DNA from: AP-16 sp046727735
GTDB taxonomy: Bacteria > Pseudomonadota > Alphaproteobacteria > Rhizobiales > Xanthobacteraceae
Reading direction: 5' to 3'
Length of the DNA stretch: 64,000 bases
NCBI GenBank assembly: GCA_046727735.1
Contig: JBKPDF010000017.1
Location: 78,659 to 142,658, forward strand
Shown: positions 57,601 through 64,000 of the stretch, one piece after another
Layout of the letters: each line of letters begins with the position of its first letter
How positions within the stretch are numbered: position 1 is the stretch's first letter
Program-made: the position numbers and the translations under genes
Notes under the pieces: generated by a model
The model's input: the letters and a program-made list of their open reading frames with translations, nothing else
Database searches by the model: none
What the model was told of the DNA's origin: nothing

Positions 57601-58262
57601 CTCAACGCCCCCTGTGCAAACATATCACCCTGGGCCTTGGCCAGACGGTCTCGGGCTTGGGCCACCCTCAACTGACAATCCAAGATGCGTTGCTGGTAAT
57701 GCCCGATCTGCTGATCCATCTCAGTCTTGATGGTGGCATATTCCCGGGCGGCCTCGTTTATGGCTTGTGTAGCATTATGAGCAGAGTTCGCTCGGACATC
57801 GTTGACGGCGGGACTGGCGAGTTCCGGGAAGGCGAGGTGGATAACCGACACCGTCAACCCCGGCCATGGATTGATGCCCCGGCTCACTGCGGCCAGGGCA
57901 TCTGCCTCTGCCTTCACCATTCCACTCAATGCGTTGGTGAAGTGGCGGCGGCGTTTGTCTATGTCCTCTGCCAGGGGGGAGATGTGATTGGGCCCGTCCG
58001 TCCAGACGAACAATAGGCGGGCGATGTCGTAGATGGTGCTGCCGTCATCATAGTTGGCTGGCTGGTATTGACCAGGACGAGCGGCGACATTCCACGATAG
58101 GGAATCATCTACGCCTGGGATCGTCCGCAGGAAGGCTATCAAGGATGGGTGTTTCCACTCGACCAATGCCGCCACCGCCTCGGCCTCGGGCATCCTCGCC
58201 ACAGTCGCCAAGAAATCCGAGACCAGTCCTGGCCGTGTTGTCAATGTTGTCACATCGCTCAT
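57597..58262 (-). CDS. 221-residue hypothetical protein of the minus-strand cassette
   Basis: Starts MSDVTTLTTRPGLVSDFLAT with AGGGATGATGAA at the start; longer frames to 58361 cross the terminator hairpin and are unlikely. The N-terminal 130 residues look globular (VAALVEWKHPSLIAFLRTIP, IYDIARLLFVWTDGPNHISP). The last 60 form a long amphipathic helix (YATIKTEMDQQIGHYQQRIL). No enzyme motif is visible. The first gene of a second transcription unit, it is coupled to the next gene by ATGA. Confidence 0.72.
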   Translation of the reverse strand: MSDVTTLTTRPGLVSDFLATVARMPEAEAVAALVEWKHPSLIAFLRTIPGVDDSLSWNVAARPGQYQPANYDDGSTIYDIARLLFVWTDGPNHISPLAEDIDKRRRHFTNALSGMVKAEADALAAVSRGINPWPGLTVSVIHLAFPELASPAVNDVRANSAHNATQAINEAAREYATIKTEMDQQIGHYQQRILDCQLRVAQARDRLAKAQGDMFAQGALR

Positions 58263-58290
58263 TTCATCATCCCTTCTAAATGTTGGTCGG

Positions 58291-58324
58291 AAAAGCGGCT
58301 GCCCGACCGAACACAAGCAGCCGC
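58291..58324 (-). terminator. intrinsic terminator after the dual-start gene
   Basis: GCGGCTGC (58295-58302) and GCAGCCGC (58317-58324) pair as an 8-bp stem with a 14-base loop. On the minus strand the stem is followed by TTTT. It separates the HNH/157/352-residue genes from the 221-residue gene. A second hairpin (TCGGGGCGG at 58381-58389, CCGCCCCGA at 58401-58409) lacks a T-run on this strand. Confidence 0.75.
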
Positions 58325-58464
58325 CCTTCCTTTTCGGCTGGTTGATGGGGCACAATCCCACCGTCCCCCGGCCGACGCTCTCGGGGCGGCAAGGAGAGAA
58401 CCGCCCCGATTTCCGAGACGCTGGTCAGGGGCGAACCAACACACCCCAACCCACATCTCGAAAC

Positions 58465-59523
58465 TCAACTATCGCTGGCCCATGATGTTTGTTGCTCATC
58501 CAGGAGTTCACAATAGATGGAAACCCGGTCTTTGCCGTTGAGCGGACCGTCCCCGACAACCTCTCGCAGTTCCATCTTTCTGTTGTTCGTCCCGTCGACC
58601 TTCTGTGTTCCCTTGACCCCAATGATTCGGCGCAGAGTCTCCCGCTCGGACAGTTCCTCATTGACAGCCTCTTTGTAGACGCCGCCGTGATCTCCCCTTG
58701 AGCCAGTCGGGTTGACATCCCGTCCCCGGACGCTGGCCTTGTTTCTGGCTGGGGCGTCGTCTGGGACACCTTGGCTATAGGCGGTGCCGGGCGCAGAACC
58801 GGGGCCACCCACAGCCCGGCGTTCAGCAGCAACAGCAACACGGCGGTAGAACTCCTGCACATCGTCGTTGCTACCCAGTGTCTCCACGGCCGTGTCCACC
58901 GCCTCCGCCAACTGACTGATGTTATCGGCAACATAGTCCTGATATTCCTCCAGGGCCGTCTGACGGCTCACAAAGCTCTCCAGCAGGTCCAGGGTCTCCT
59001 CGTGCTCATCCCGAAGGTTCATCACCTGCTCGGTCAACGCCCCGTTGTCATGAAGCAACTGCTCCAAGATTTGATGCGAGTATTCAACAACACACTCCAC
59101 CATAATGGCGGTCGCCCTCGCCTTGAACTCCGGCGACAGGTCGTCCCCGGTCTCGTTCAGCATTTTTATAACCCTGGCCTCAATATTGTTCGTCATGATG
59201 GCTCCCTCGGTTCGCAGTTCTGGATAACGCTGCTTCTTGCCGCTCAGGTGCTGGTCAAGTTTGGCCGCTCCGACACCTGATGTGGAATGCCCGGAGGCGG
59301 ATGAGACCTTGCTGTCCCATCTCTGGGAATGGGCCTCCACCCCGACCTTGTGCTCCCCCGACGCATAGGTGTGGTGGGTGGAAACCGTCCCGTCCTGCTG
59401 GTGCATCGGGGTGCTGTGGGAATACTCAAATCCATGTTTGTCAGTTATCAGGGAATGGAGCGGATGCTGTCTATGAGTGTCATCATAGCCCTGCCCGGAA
59501 CTGTTTGGGTTGGTGATCGCCAT
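58465..59523 (-). CDS. 352-residue coiled-coil protein with a likely internal start
   Basis: MAITNPNSSGQGYDDTHRQH follows AAGGAGAT. Residues 1-105 are polar and histidine/serine/glutamine-rich, with repeated HQQDGTVSTHHTY-like texture. From residue 110 (MTNNIEARVIKMLNETGDDL, ATG at 59196) a helical, acidic domain begins with long coiled coil (LRDEHEETLDLLESFVSRQT). That internal ATG has its own GGGAG six bases upstream, so a 243-residue product is likely as well. Such nested products are known for phage protease/scaffold genes. No family is recognised. Confidence 0.75.
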   Translation of the reverse strand: MAITNPNSSGQGYDDTHRQHPLHSLITDKHGFEYSHSTPMHQQDGTVSTHHTYASGEHKVGVEAHSQRWDSKVSSASGHSTSGVGAAKLDQHLSGKKQRYPELRTEGAIMTNNIEARVIKMLNETGDDLSPEFKARATAIMVECVVEYSHQILEQLLHDNGALTEQVMNLRDEHEETLDLLESFVSRQTALEEYQDYVADNISQLAEAVDTAVETLGSNDDVQEFYRRVAVAAERRAVGGPGSAPGTAYSQGVPDDAPARNKASVRGRDVNPTGSRGDHGGVYKEAVNEELSERETLRRIIGVKGTQKVDGTNNRKMELREVVGDGPLNGKDRVSIYCELLDEQQTSWASDS

Positions 59524-59553
59524 TTGTCGCTTATCTCCTTGTTGGGTTGTTCT

Positions 59554-60027
59554 TCAGTTGTCATCCTTGGGTGGATAGGGACTGCCGTAGCCAGCCAATG
59601 CTCCCCGCTGGACAGGTCGGCTCAGGCGCACCCATGCCTGATACAAAATATTAGAAGGGGGCGAACCCCAATCCCCGATGCGCCGAATGTCCAGCAACTC
59701 CACGGTGGCGTTGCTGACCTTCTGGAGGATGACATTCTGGATGGCCGAGTAGATGCCGTTGAGGGAGCCGGGCCCCGCCGCAGGGTCATCTCCCCGCTGT
59801 TGAATCATCACCACCACGCCTCCCAGGAACCCGCTCACGGCCTGGACGGTGGTGGTTGGGCTCAGTTTGGCTGCGACCTGACTGGCGATGTTCAGGAGGG
59901 CCTGAGTGTCGTTGTTCTCCCGATGGGGGTCGTAGTTGTATCCCGATGGCGAAACCAGGTCGGGCTTCTTCGTCTGATAGGGCGAATCAAAATGACTGGC
60001 GTTGTGGGGGTCGGTGTTGGCCGCCAT
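59554..60027 (-). CDS. 157-residue hypothetical protein of the minus-strand cassette
   Basis: MAANTDPHNASHFDSPYQTK opens a polar N-terminus. It is followed by a helical part with a glycine-rich hydrophobic stretch (VQAVSGFLGGVVVMIQQRGD) and a strand-rich end (NATVELLDIRRIGDWGSPPS). The start overlaps the HNH stop as TGATG. The spacing to the next gene is 30 bp. It has the compact, unfamiliar look of phage structural or accessory proteins, but no match can be claimed. Confidence 0.72.
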   Translation of the reverse strand: MAANTDPHNASHFDSPYQTKKPDLVSPSGYNYDPHRENNDTQALLNIASQVAAKLSPTTTVQAVSGFLGGVVVMIQQRGDDPAAGPGSLNGIYSAIQNVILQKVSNATVELLDIRRIGDWGSPPSNILYQAWVRLSRPVQRGALAGYGSPYPPKDDN

Positions 60028-60515
60028 CAGACTGCTTCCATTTCATCCAGGATGCTGCGCCCCGGCAGAATGGTTGATGGCGTCCTGACCGGCGCATTCA
60101 CCAGGGCGGCGTGGAATGCCATTTCCTCTCGGGATAGCCAACTCGGGGGCTGAATGGCCCGGGTTTTCTGAAACCAGTAAAGATTGCGAATGTCGTTGTT
60201 GGAATGGTCGCTATCCTTGTGCCGCACCTGTCGCCATCCGGGCGGTGGCGGCGAGCCGTGGTGGGTCATCACCAGTTTGGCCAGCGAAAACATCTGTGCG
60301 GTGTTATCTCGGCACAAGCAAACGACACGCACCCCGCCTTTGATAGTGCCTGGCTTTAGTGTCCGTCCCTTATGACGGTGGCGGAACTGTCGGCCATTGC
60401 GTGTTTGGATGGTGGTGCGTGGTTCTGACCTAACTTTGCCACGGTTGCTGACCGAGTAAAGGCCTTCATAGCCCACCACATCCACCCATTTTTCTGTTCG
60501 CTGTTGTTCTGCCAT
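60027..60515 (-). CDS. NUMOD4/HNH homing-type endonuclease
   Basis: 162 residues. The NUMOD4 module is WVDVVGYEGLYSVSNRGKVR and the HNH domain carries VRHKDSDHSNNDIRNLYWF, with the histidine, asparagine and following N of the motif. Such proteins are free-standing homing or phage DNase genes that cut or nick near a specific site. It is the first gene of the minus-strand cassette, with AAGGAAATCCCCG at the start, and is divergent from the phosphoesterase gene. No intron or intein is seen around it. Confidence 0.9.
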   Translation of the reverse strand: MAEQQRTEKWVDVVGYEGLYSVSNRGKVRSEPRTTIQTRNGRQFRHRHKGRTLKPGTIKGGVRVVCLCRDNTAQMFSLAKLVMTHHGSPPPPGWRQVRHKDSDHSNNDIRNLYWFQKTRAIQPPSWLSREEMAFHAALVNAPVRTPSTILPGRSILDEMEAV

Positions 60516-60573
60516 CGGGGATTTCCTTCGGTTCTTGATTATTTATACGGTGGCGGATTGCTAAATAGTCTTG

Positions 60574-61422
60574 ATGACTAAAGCCAAGTCGGAACTAAAG
60601 AAACACAAGCCCGCAAACAAACCCGAGTCCCTGTTGGTGATCGGAGACCCACACAGCGTGCCCGACCACAAGTGTAATCTGGAAATAGCAGAACTGATTG
60701 GAAAGTTCGTCGCACAAACCAACCCGTCCTTGGTCTGGTGTGCGGGAGATTTGGCGACCTTCAATAGTCTGTCATCCTACGACAAGGGCAAGCAGGCCTC
60801 AGTCGGGAGGACATACGGCAAGGATGTGGCAATGGCCGTGGAGTGGCAGGATCGGTTCCGACATTTTGCCGACAAGTCGCCTAACCGACCGATCTACTAT
60901 CTCAACGAAGGCAATCACGAGCATCGCATCCATGTAGCCTTGGATCTCGACAATACCTTAGTCGGGGCGCTGTCTTATTCGGATTTACAGTTTGACAAAT
61001 ACTGGAATCATGTGTGTTGGTATTCGGGAGCGACTCCCGGTGTCCTGACCTTGCCGGGAACAGGACTCATTGCCGCCCACTTCTTCACCCAGGGAAACTA
61101 CCTGAGGGCTGTGGCGGGCCTTCACACCGCTGCCACGATGAATCGCCTCAATATGGTCTCGTCCATCCAAGCCCATTCCCATCTCTACGACCACAAGATC
61201 GCCAGAAGGGCCGATGGGCAGTTCATCCAGGGCTTAGTGGCAGGATGTGTCATTTGCGACAGACGGGACAAGGATGGAAAGTTGCTGGCCTATCACGATT
61301 GGGCGGGTGCAGCCAACGAGACCTGGTGGCGAGGCATCTGCTATCTGACGAACCTGGACGGCAAGGGTGGGTATGACCTGTCCACCGTCAGGTTGTCATC
61401 GTTGCGGAAGATGTTCACTTAG
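60574..61422 (+). CDS. calcineurin-like metallophosphoesterase of phage type
   Basis: 282 residues. The metal-binding motifs are in order: GDPHSVPD (24-31), GDL (58-60), GNHEHR (113-118, with the expected Asn-His), and AHSHLYDH near residue 207. These fit a two-metal phosphatase or phosphodiesterase. The N-terminus (TKAKSELKKHKPANK) is basic and there is no signal peptide, so the protein is cytoplasmic. Phages carry such enzymes; proposed roles include nucleic-acid or nucleotide end processing. I use the ATG at 60574; a TTG lies one codon upstream. Confidence 0.88.
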   Translation: MTKAKSELKKHKPANKPESLLVIGDPHSVPDHKCNLEIAELIGKFVAQTNPSLVWCAGDLATFNSLSSYDKGKQASVGRTYGKDVAMAVEWQDRFRHFADKSPNRPIYYLNEGNHEHRIHVALDLDNTLVGALSYSDLQFDKYWNHVCWYSGATPGVLTLPGTGLIAAHFFTQGNYLRAVAGLHTAATMNRLNMVSSIQAHSHLYDHKIARRADGQFIQGLVAGCVICDRRDKDGKLLAYHDWAGAANETWWRGICYLTNLDGKGGYDLSTVRLSSLRKMFT

Positions 61423-61433
61423 ACGGGGGATCA

Positions 61434-61688
61434 ATGCCGACGGAGACCAAGCGGGCCGCCAAGACACTGGCCCAGGAAGCCGAAGCGTTCAGCCGACAAC
61501 GGAAACAAAAGGCACCGCCAACGGATGCCGAGTTGTTGACGATGGATGCCCCCAGGAACAATGACCCACAGCCTGCCGGTGCCGAGATGTGGCGAAGAAT
61601 GATCGCCATGGCGGAAAGAGCCGTGGAGGAGCGGTTGGCAAGGCAACGGGCGGCAAGGCTGGCTGCGGCCGAGAAGGGTTCATCCTAG
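61434..61688 (+). CDS. 84-residue helical protein downstream of the phosphoesterase
   Basis: MPTETKRAAKTLAQEAEAFS is followed by QRKQKAPPTDAELLTMDAPR and a strongly charged helix EMWRRMIAMAERAVEERLAR. It starts 11 bp after the phosphoesterase stop, so it belongs to the same transcript. It is probably mostly alpha-helical and might act with the phosphoesterase, a guess based only on position. The stop lies within a small 6-bp inverted repeat (TCCTAG / CTAGGA, 61683-61700). Confidence 0.65.
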   Translation: MPTETKRAAKTLAQEAEAFSRQRKQKAPPTDAELLTMDAPRNNDPQPAGAEMWRRMIAMAERAVEERLARQRAARLAAAEKGSS

Positions 61689-61749
61689 CAAGCCCTAGGA
61701 AGGCCCATCCCAAAACTCGCCCAAGACCTCAGCAGCGGTCACGGTGAGT

Positions 61750-61980
61750 TTAGGAGCGAAATGGCAACGGCGGCTTGATGGATTTGATACGTCGGCGTCG
61801 ATTGAGCAGATGTAGGTGAGTCCAGATGTTTGCTCCCGGTATTAGTCGCATCCAAGGCCGTCTGTAAATTTGTTCGTTTATGGCGGCGGTGATTTCGGAT
61901 TGTAGTTTCTCCCCATCGCCTTTCCTAATATAGCCCCATTTTGCCCTGACACAATCCTCGATCCAGGTCCGACGCCACAT
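61750..61980 (-). CDS. weak 76-residue open frame
   Basis: MWRRTWIEDCVRAKWGYIRK to the basic end LLNRRRRIKSIKPPLPFRS. Its tryptophan/arginine-rich composition is unusual and there is no good binding site before the ATG. It is the only candidate gene in the 420-bp stretch 61689-62109, which otherwise contains nothing I recognise. It may be a remnant. Confidence 0.28.
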   Translation of the reverse strand: MWRRTWIEDCVRAKWGYIRKGDGEKLQSEITAAINEQIYRRPWMRLIPGANIWTHLHLLNRRRRIKSIKPPLPFRS

Positions 61981-62109
61981 CCCGACCGCAATCCCGGAGC
62001 ACCGTCGTCTCGGTCGTTTCGGATCGAGAATGTAGTGCGACCGTTGCGGATGTGCTGCCCCATAAGAATGGCTTGATGCCTAGCGTGAAGCTCCCTCTTG
62101 TGGTGGGTT

Positions 62110-62712
62110 TTATCTCTTTCCTCTATGAAATGATAGTTCCTGTTCCAGCCACAGAGAGGAATATTTCATAGCGATTCGTGCTTTGGTGTGCTGTTGCCGC
62201 CATATGTCCACCCAATAGACTATCAGCGTGAATATTGAGTCGAACTCCACCTTGTGCTCATCACCCCTAGTAAGCTTCAAATCGTCGAGGAGGGTTTGCT
62301 GAAGAAATAGGGGAATCGATTGCCACAACTCCTGCTTTATCGTTTCGGTGAGTTGGAAATCAAGTTTGTGAGCCACGTGATTCCGCATCTCATTTATTTT
62401 TGCAATCGCACTCCGGAGTTCGCTCGGCACCAAACCCATTGCAATACACAAGTCCAGCTTCGCAGGAAACGTCCAACGTCTCAGATCAAGTGCCTCGGGG
62501 TGGACGAACGCCTCACGCAGAAGAGTTATCAGAATATGCTCCAGATATAACTGTGCTCGGATGATGATTGTGAATATGTCCACTCCTTCTGAAACGTGTT
62601 TTTTGAACTGTTCTCTATCGAACGAAAACCTCGCAGACGCCTCGATTTCAGCTTGCTCGGCGGCTGCTAGTTCGAGAGGAAGTGCGATCTGTGGTCGCCT
62701 AGTCATTTCCAT
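62110..62712 (-). CDS. HEPN-motif protein
   Basis: 200 residues, mostly helical. The R-x4-H motif of HEPN ribonucleases is present as R110-NHVA-H115 in KINEMRNHVAHK, preceded by the long helices ILITLLREAFVHPEALDLRR and KLDLCIAMGLVPSELRSAIA. HEPN proteins are RNases, often toxins of toxin-antitoxin or phage-defence systems, though some are inactive scaffolds. No MNT-type antitoxin gene lies next to it. The ATG at 62712 or at 62706 may be used. Low G+C marks it as acquired. Confidence 0.72.
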   Translation of the reverse strand: MEMTRRPQIALPLELAAAEQAEIEASARFSFDREQFKKHVSEGVDIFTIIIRAQLYLEHILITLLREAFVHPEALDLRRWTFPAKLDLCIAMGLVPSELRSAIAKINEMRNHVAHKLDFQLTETIKQELWQSIPLFLQQTLLDDLKLTRGDEHKVEFDSIFTLIVYWVDIWRQQHTKARIAMKYSSLWLEQELSFHRGKR

Positions 62713-62763
62713 ACCCTGAATGTATCGGCCGAACCCTGTGCAGCCGGATATCTGAGGCTACCG

Positions 62764-62991
62764 CTACCCGCCCCTTCGAATCCCATGTCCCCCAACCGGC
62801 CGCATTCGGAACTCCCATCCGCAAAGTTTCAGGTGCTCGACAACCGCCTTCGCCATCACCCGCCGCTCCTCTTCCGATAGAGCCCGCCGCAAGCCCTTGA
62901 TTGGCGTCCGGGGCAGGGCAAACGCCACGTCGAACGCCAGATGCTCCTCGACGCTCCAGCCCGCTACTCGCCCTTGTGCCGGATCGCCCAT
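62764..62991 (-). CDS. 75-residue hypothetical protein
   Basis: MGDPAQGRVAGWSVEEHLAF begins a compact sequence with a helix LRRALSEEERRVMAKAVVEH and an end rich in glycine and basic residues (RMRPVGGHGIRRGG). The codon pattern looks protein-like, but the ATG has no clear binding site. A second minus-strand frame (ATG at 63073) overlaps it and begins MAVTRKALTAFREAGKNEKG; a frameshift joining the two is possible. The remainder of 62713-63142 shows no other gene. Confidence 0.42.
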   Translation of the reverse strand: MGDPAQGRVAGWSVEEHLAFDVAFALPRTPIKGLRRALSEEERRVMAKAVVEHLKLCGWEFRMRPVGGHGIRRGG

Positions 62992-63142
62992 ACTCGGAAC
63001 GGAGGTTTAATGTTCCCTTTTCGTTCTTACCCGCCTCCCGAAACGCCGTCAATGCCTTCCGGGTCACCGCCATCCCAGGAACGGGCAGGAAAGTACCGTG
63101 TTGAGTCGCCGAGCTTCCCTTGTGCGTGGCGTGGAGTGGTCA

Positions 63143-64000
63143 ATGGCCCCGAGAGCAAACTGGAAAGGGTATCTGCGACTGTCGTTGGTGTCCTGCCCGA
63201 TTGCGTTGTACCCGGCGACTTCCGAACGAGAGAAGATCCGCTTTCACAATCTCAATAGCGAAACCGGCAATCGAGTGAGGATGCGCCGAGTCGATGAAGA
63301 AACCGACGAGGAAGTCCCCTATGAGCAAGTCGTCAGTGGGTACGAAGTCGGAAAGGGGCAGTACATCGAAGTGACGGACGAAGAACTCGAAGCGATTGCA
63401 TTGGAGAGCACTCGCACCATCGACATCGACAGGTTCGTTCCAAAAAAAGAGATCGATCAACTCTACAACATTCGGCCCTATTACATTGCGCCCGAAGGCA
63501 AGGTCGGGATCGATGCCTTCGCCGTGATCCGAGATGTCATCGACGAAACTGACAAAGTTGCGCTCGGTCGTGTCGTCCTTACCAGCCGGGAGCACGTCAT
63601 TGCATTGGAGCCCCGTGGCAAGGGATTGATGGGGACGTTGCTGCGCTATCCATACGAGGTGCGAGACGAGGCCGAGTACTTTGACGACATCCCGGCTGGT
63701 CACGTTACCAAGGAAATGCTCGATATTGCGAAACACATCGTTCAGACCAAGAGCGGACATTTCAAGCCAGAGAAATTCGATGATCATTACGAGGAAGCTC
63801 TGAAAGAACTCCTCCGAAAGAAGCAGGCTGGCCAGAAGATCACGCCCGCAAAAGTTCAAAAGCCAACCAACGTTGTGAACTTGATGGATGCCCTGCGGAA
63901 AAGCGTTCAAGCGGAAGGAGGAAGGACGGCCGCCCCGAAACGAGCCGCCGCAAGTCGCAAGTCATCCACAAAGAGAACCTCGCATGCCAAGCATCGAAAA
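63143..64000 (+). CDS. ku: Ku protein, 3' end outside the window
   Basis: 286 codons from ATG at 63143 without a stop. MAPRANWKGYLRLSLVSCPI is the characteristic N-terminus of bacterial Ku; further family segments are EKIRFHNLNSETGNRVRMRR, YIAPEGKVGIDAFAVIRDVI and LGRVVLTSREHVIALEPRGKG. The tail after about residue 255 is lysine/arginine/alanine-rich, as in extended Ku variants that help bind DNA. Ku binds double-strand ends and recruits LigD in non-homologous end joining. LigD is not in view. The gene shares the lower G+C of the element to its left. Confidence 0.96.
   Translation, partial: MAPRANWKGYLRLSLVSCPIALYPATSEREKIRFHNLNSETGNRVRMRRVDEETDEEVPYEQVVSGYEVGKGQYIEVTDEELEAIALESTRTIDIDRFVPKKEIDQLYNIRPYYIAPEGKVGIDAFAVIRDVIDETDKVALGRVVLTSREHVIALEPRGKGLMGTLLRYPYEVRDEAEYFDDIPAGHVTKEMLDIAKHIVQTKSGHFKPEKFDDHYEEALKELLRKKQAGQKITPAKVQKPTNVVNLMDALRKSVQAEGGRTAAPKRAAASRKSSTKRTSHAKHRK

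Larger units (their letters stand above)
54690..62720. mobile_element. putative integrated mobile or phage-derived element
   Basis: From about 54.7 kb G+C looks visibly lower, gene length falls, overlaps become the rule and gene families are mostly unfamiliar. Contents: serine recombinase, an adjacent coupled cassette, a minus-strand cassette with HNH endonuclease, a metallophosphoesterase of phage type, and a HEPN-motif protein. The low-G+C character continues into the Ku gene, so the right edge may lie beyond the window. No flanking tRNA or direct repeat was found; the limits given are approximate. Confidence 0.5.

Noticed and set aside
61683..61700. TCCTAG/CTAGGA inverted repeat as a terminator.
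   Set aside because: The stem is only 6 bp and is not followed by a T-run. It contains the stop codon of the upstream gene, so the symmetry may be chance.
62941..63258. A 105-codon plus-strand frame upstream of and overlapping Ku.
   Set aside because: Its product is proline/serine-rich without conserved character, and its 3' part is out of frame with the clear Ku start at 63143.

Overview
The window looks like the chromosome of a high-G+C alphaproteobacterium of the Hyphomicrobiales/Rhizobiales type (Bradyrhizobium/Pseudolabrys-like). The evidence is CcrM, DciA (DUF721), a DUF992 protein, the gene order ETF-ubiquinone oxidoreductase / TPR protein / ispE, many solute-binding-protein ABC systems, and dispersed palindromic repeats between genes. 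No rRNA, tRNA or CRISPR array was recognised. All family calls come from reading the sequence; no database search was possible.

Layout. 0-2.5 kb: FTR1-type iron uptake operon (beta-barrel, cupredoxin, permease). 2.6-10.6 kb: housekeeping genes (TrmN6-like methyltransferase, DUF2007, polyprenyl diphosphate synthase, ispE, TPR protein, ETF-QO, family-4 uracil-DNA glycosylase). 10.6-11.5 kb: a small conserved gene followed by three tandem copies of a 237-bp repeat. 11.5-17 kb: CaiB/BaiF CoA-transferase, cytochrome c and a NitT/TauT-type ABC importer; the second permease carries a dispersed repeat translated in frame at its N-terminus. 17-20.1 kb: a LeuC/LeuD pair in a tight operon with an isocitrate-lyase/PEP-mutase-type lyase, which suggests catabolism of a branched malate. 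20.6-25.5 kb: a Crp-type regulator, a sulfite-oxidase-family enzyme and an overlapping zinc-peptidase/ATP-grasp pair. 25.5-34.2 kb: SDR, complete sugar-type ABC importer, DUF992, MFS transporter, PhyH dioxygenase. 34.3-36.5 kb: a 5'-truncated AzgA-type purine permease abutting a membrane glycosyltransferase. 36.5-48.8 kb: rnhB, radical SAM protein, MarR-GNAT fusion, moaB, zinc peptidase, then a genome-maintenance block (ccrM, mutY, dciA, DsbA-like, smc). mutY also contains an in-frame repeat. 49-53.5 kb: a lone ABC binding protein, then an ECF42-type sigma factor with three DGPF/YCII proteins.

From about 54.7 kb to the right edge the sequence changes: G+C looks visibly lower, genes are short, tightly overlapped and mostly unfamiliar. 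A serine recombinase with its own sigma70-like promoter heads a coupled four-gene cassette. Facing it is a minus-strand cassette with a NUMOD4/HNH endonuclease, a dual-start coiled-coil protein and several small proteins. A phage-type metallophosphoesterase, a HEPN-motif protein and an open-ended Ku gene follow. I read 54.7-62.7 kb as an integrated mobile or phage-derived element. It is the best place in the window to look for an undescribed system.

Two themes deserve attention outside the island. The first is dispersed palindromic repeats that have invaded coding sequence in frame (ABC permease, MutY). The second is small operons whose gene combinations imply a function different from the default annotation (LeuCD plus lyase; ATP-grasp plus zinc peptidase).
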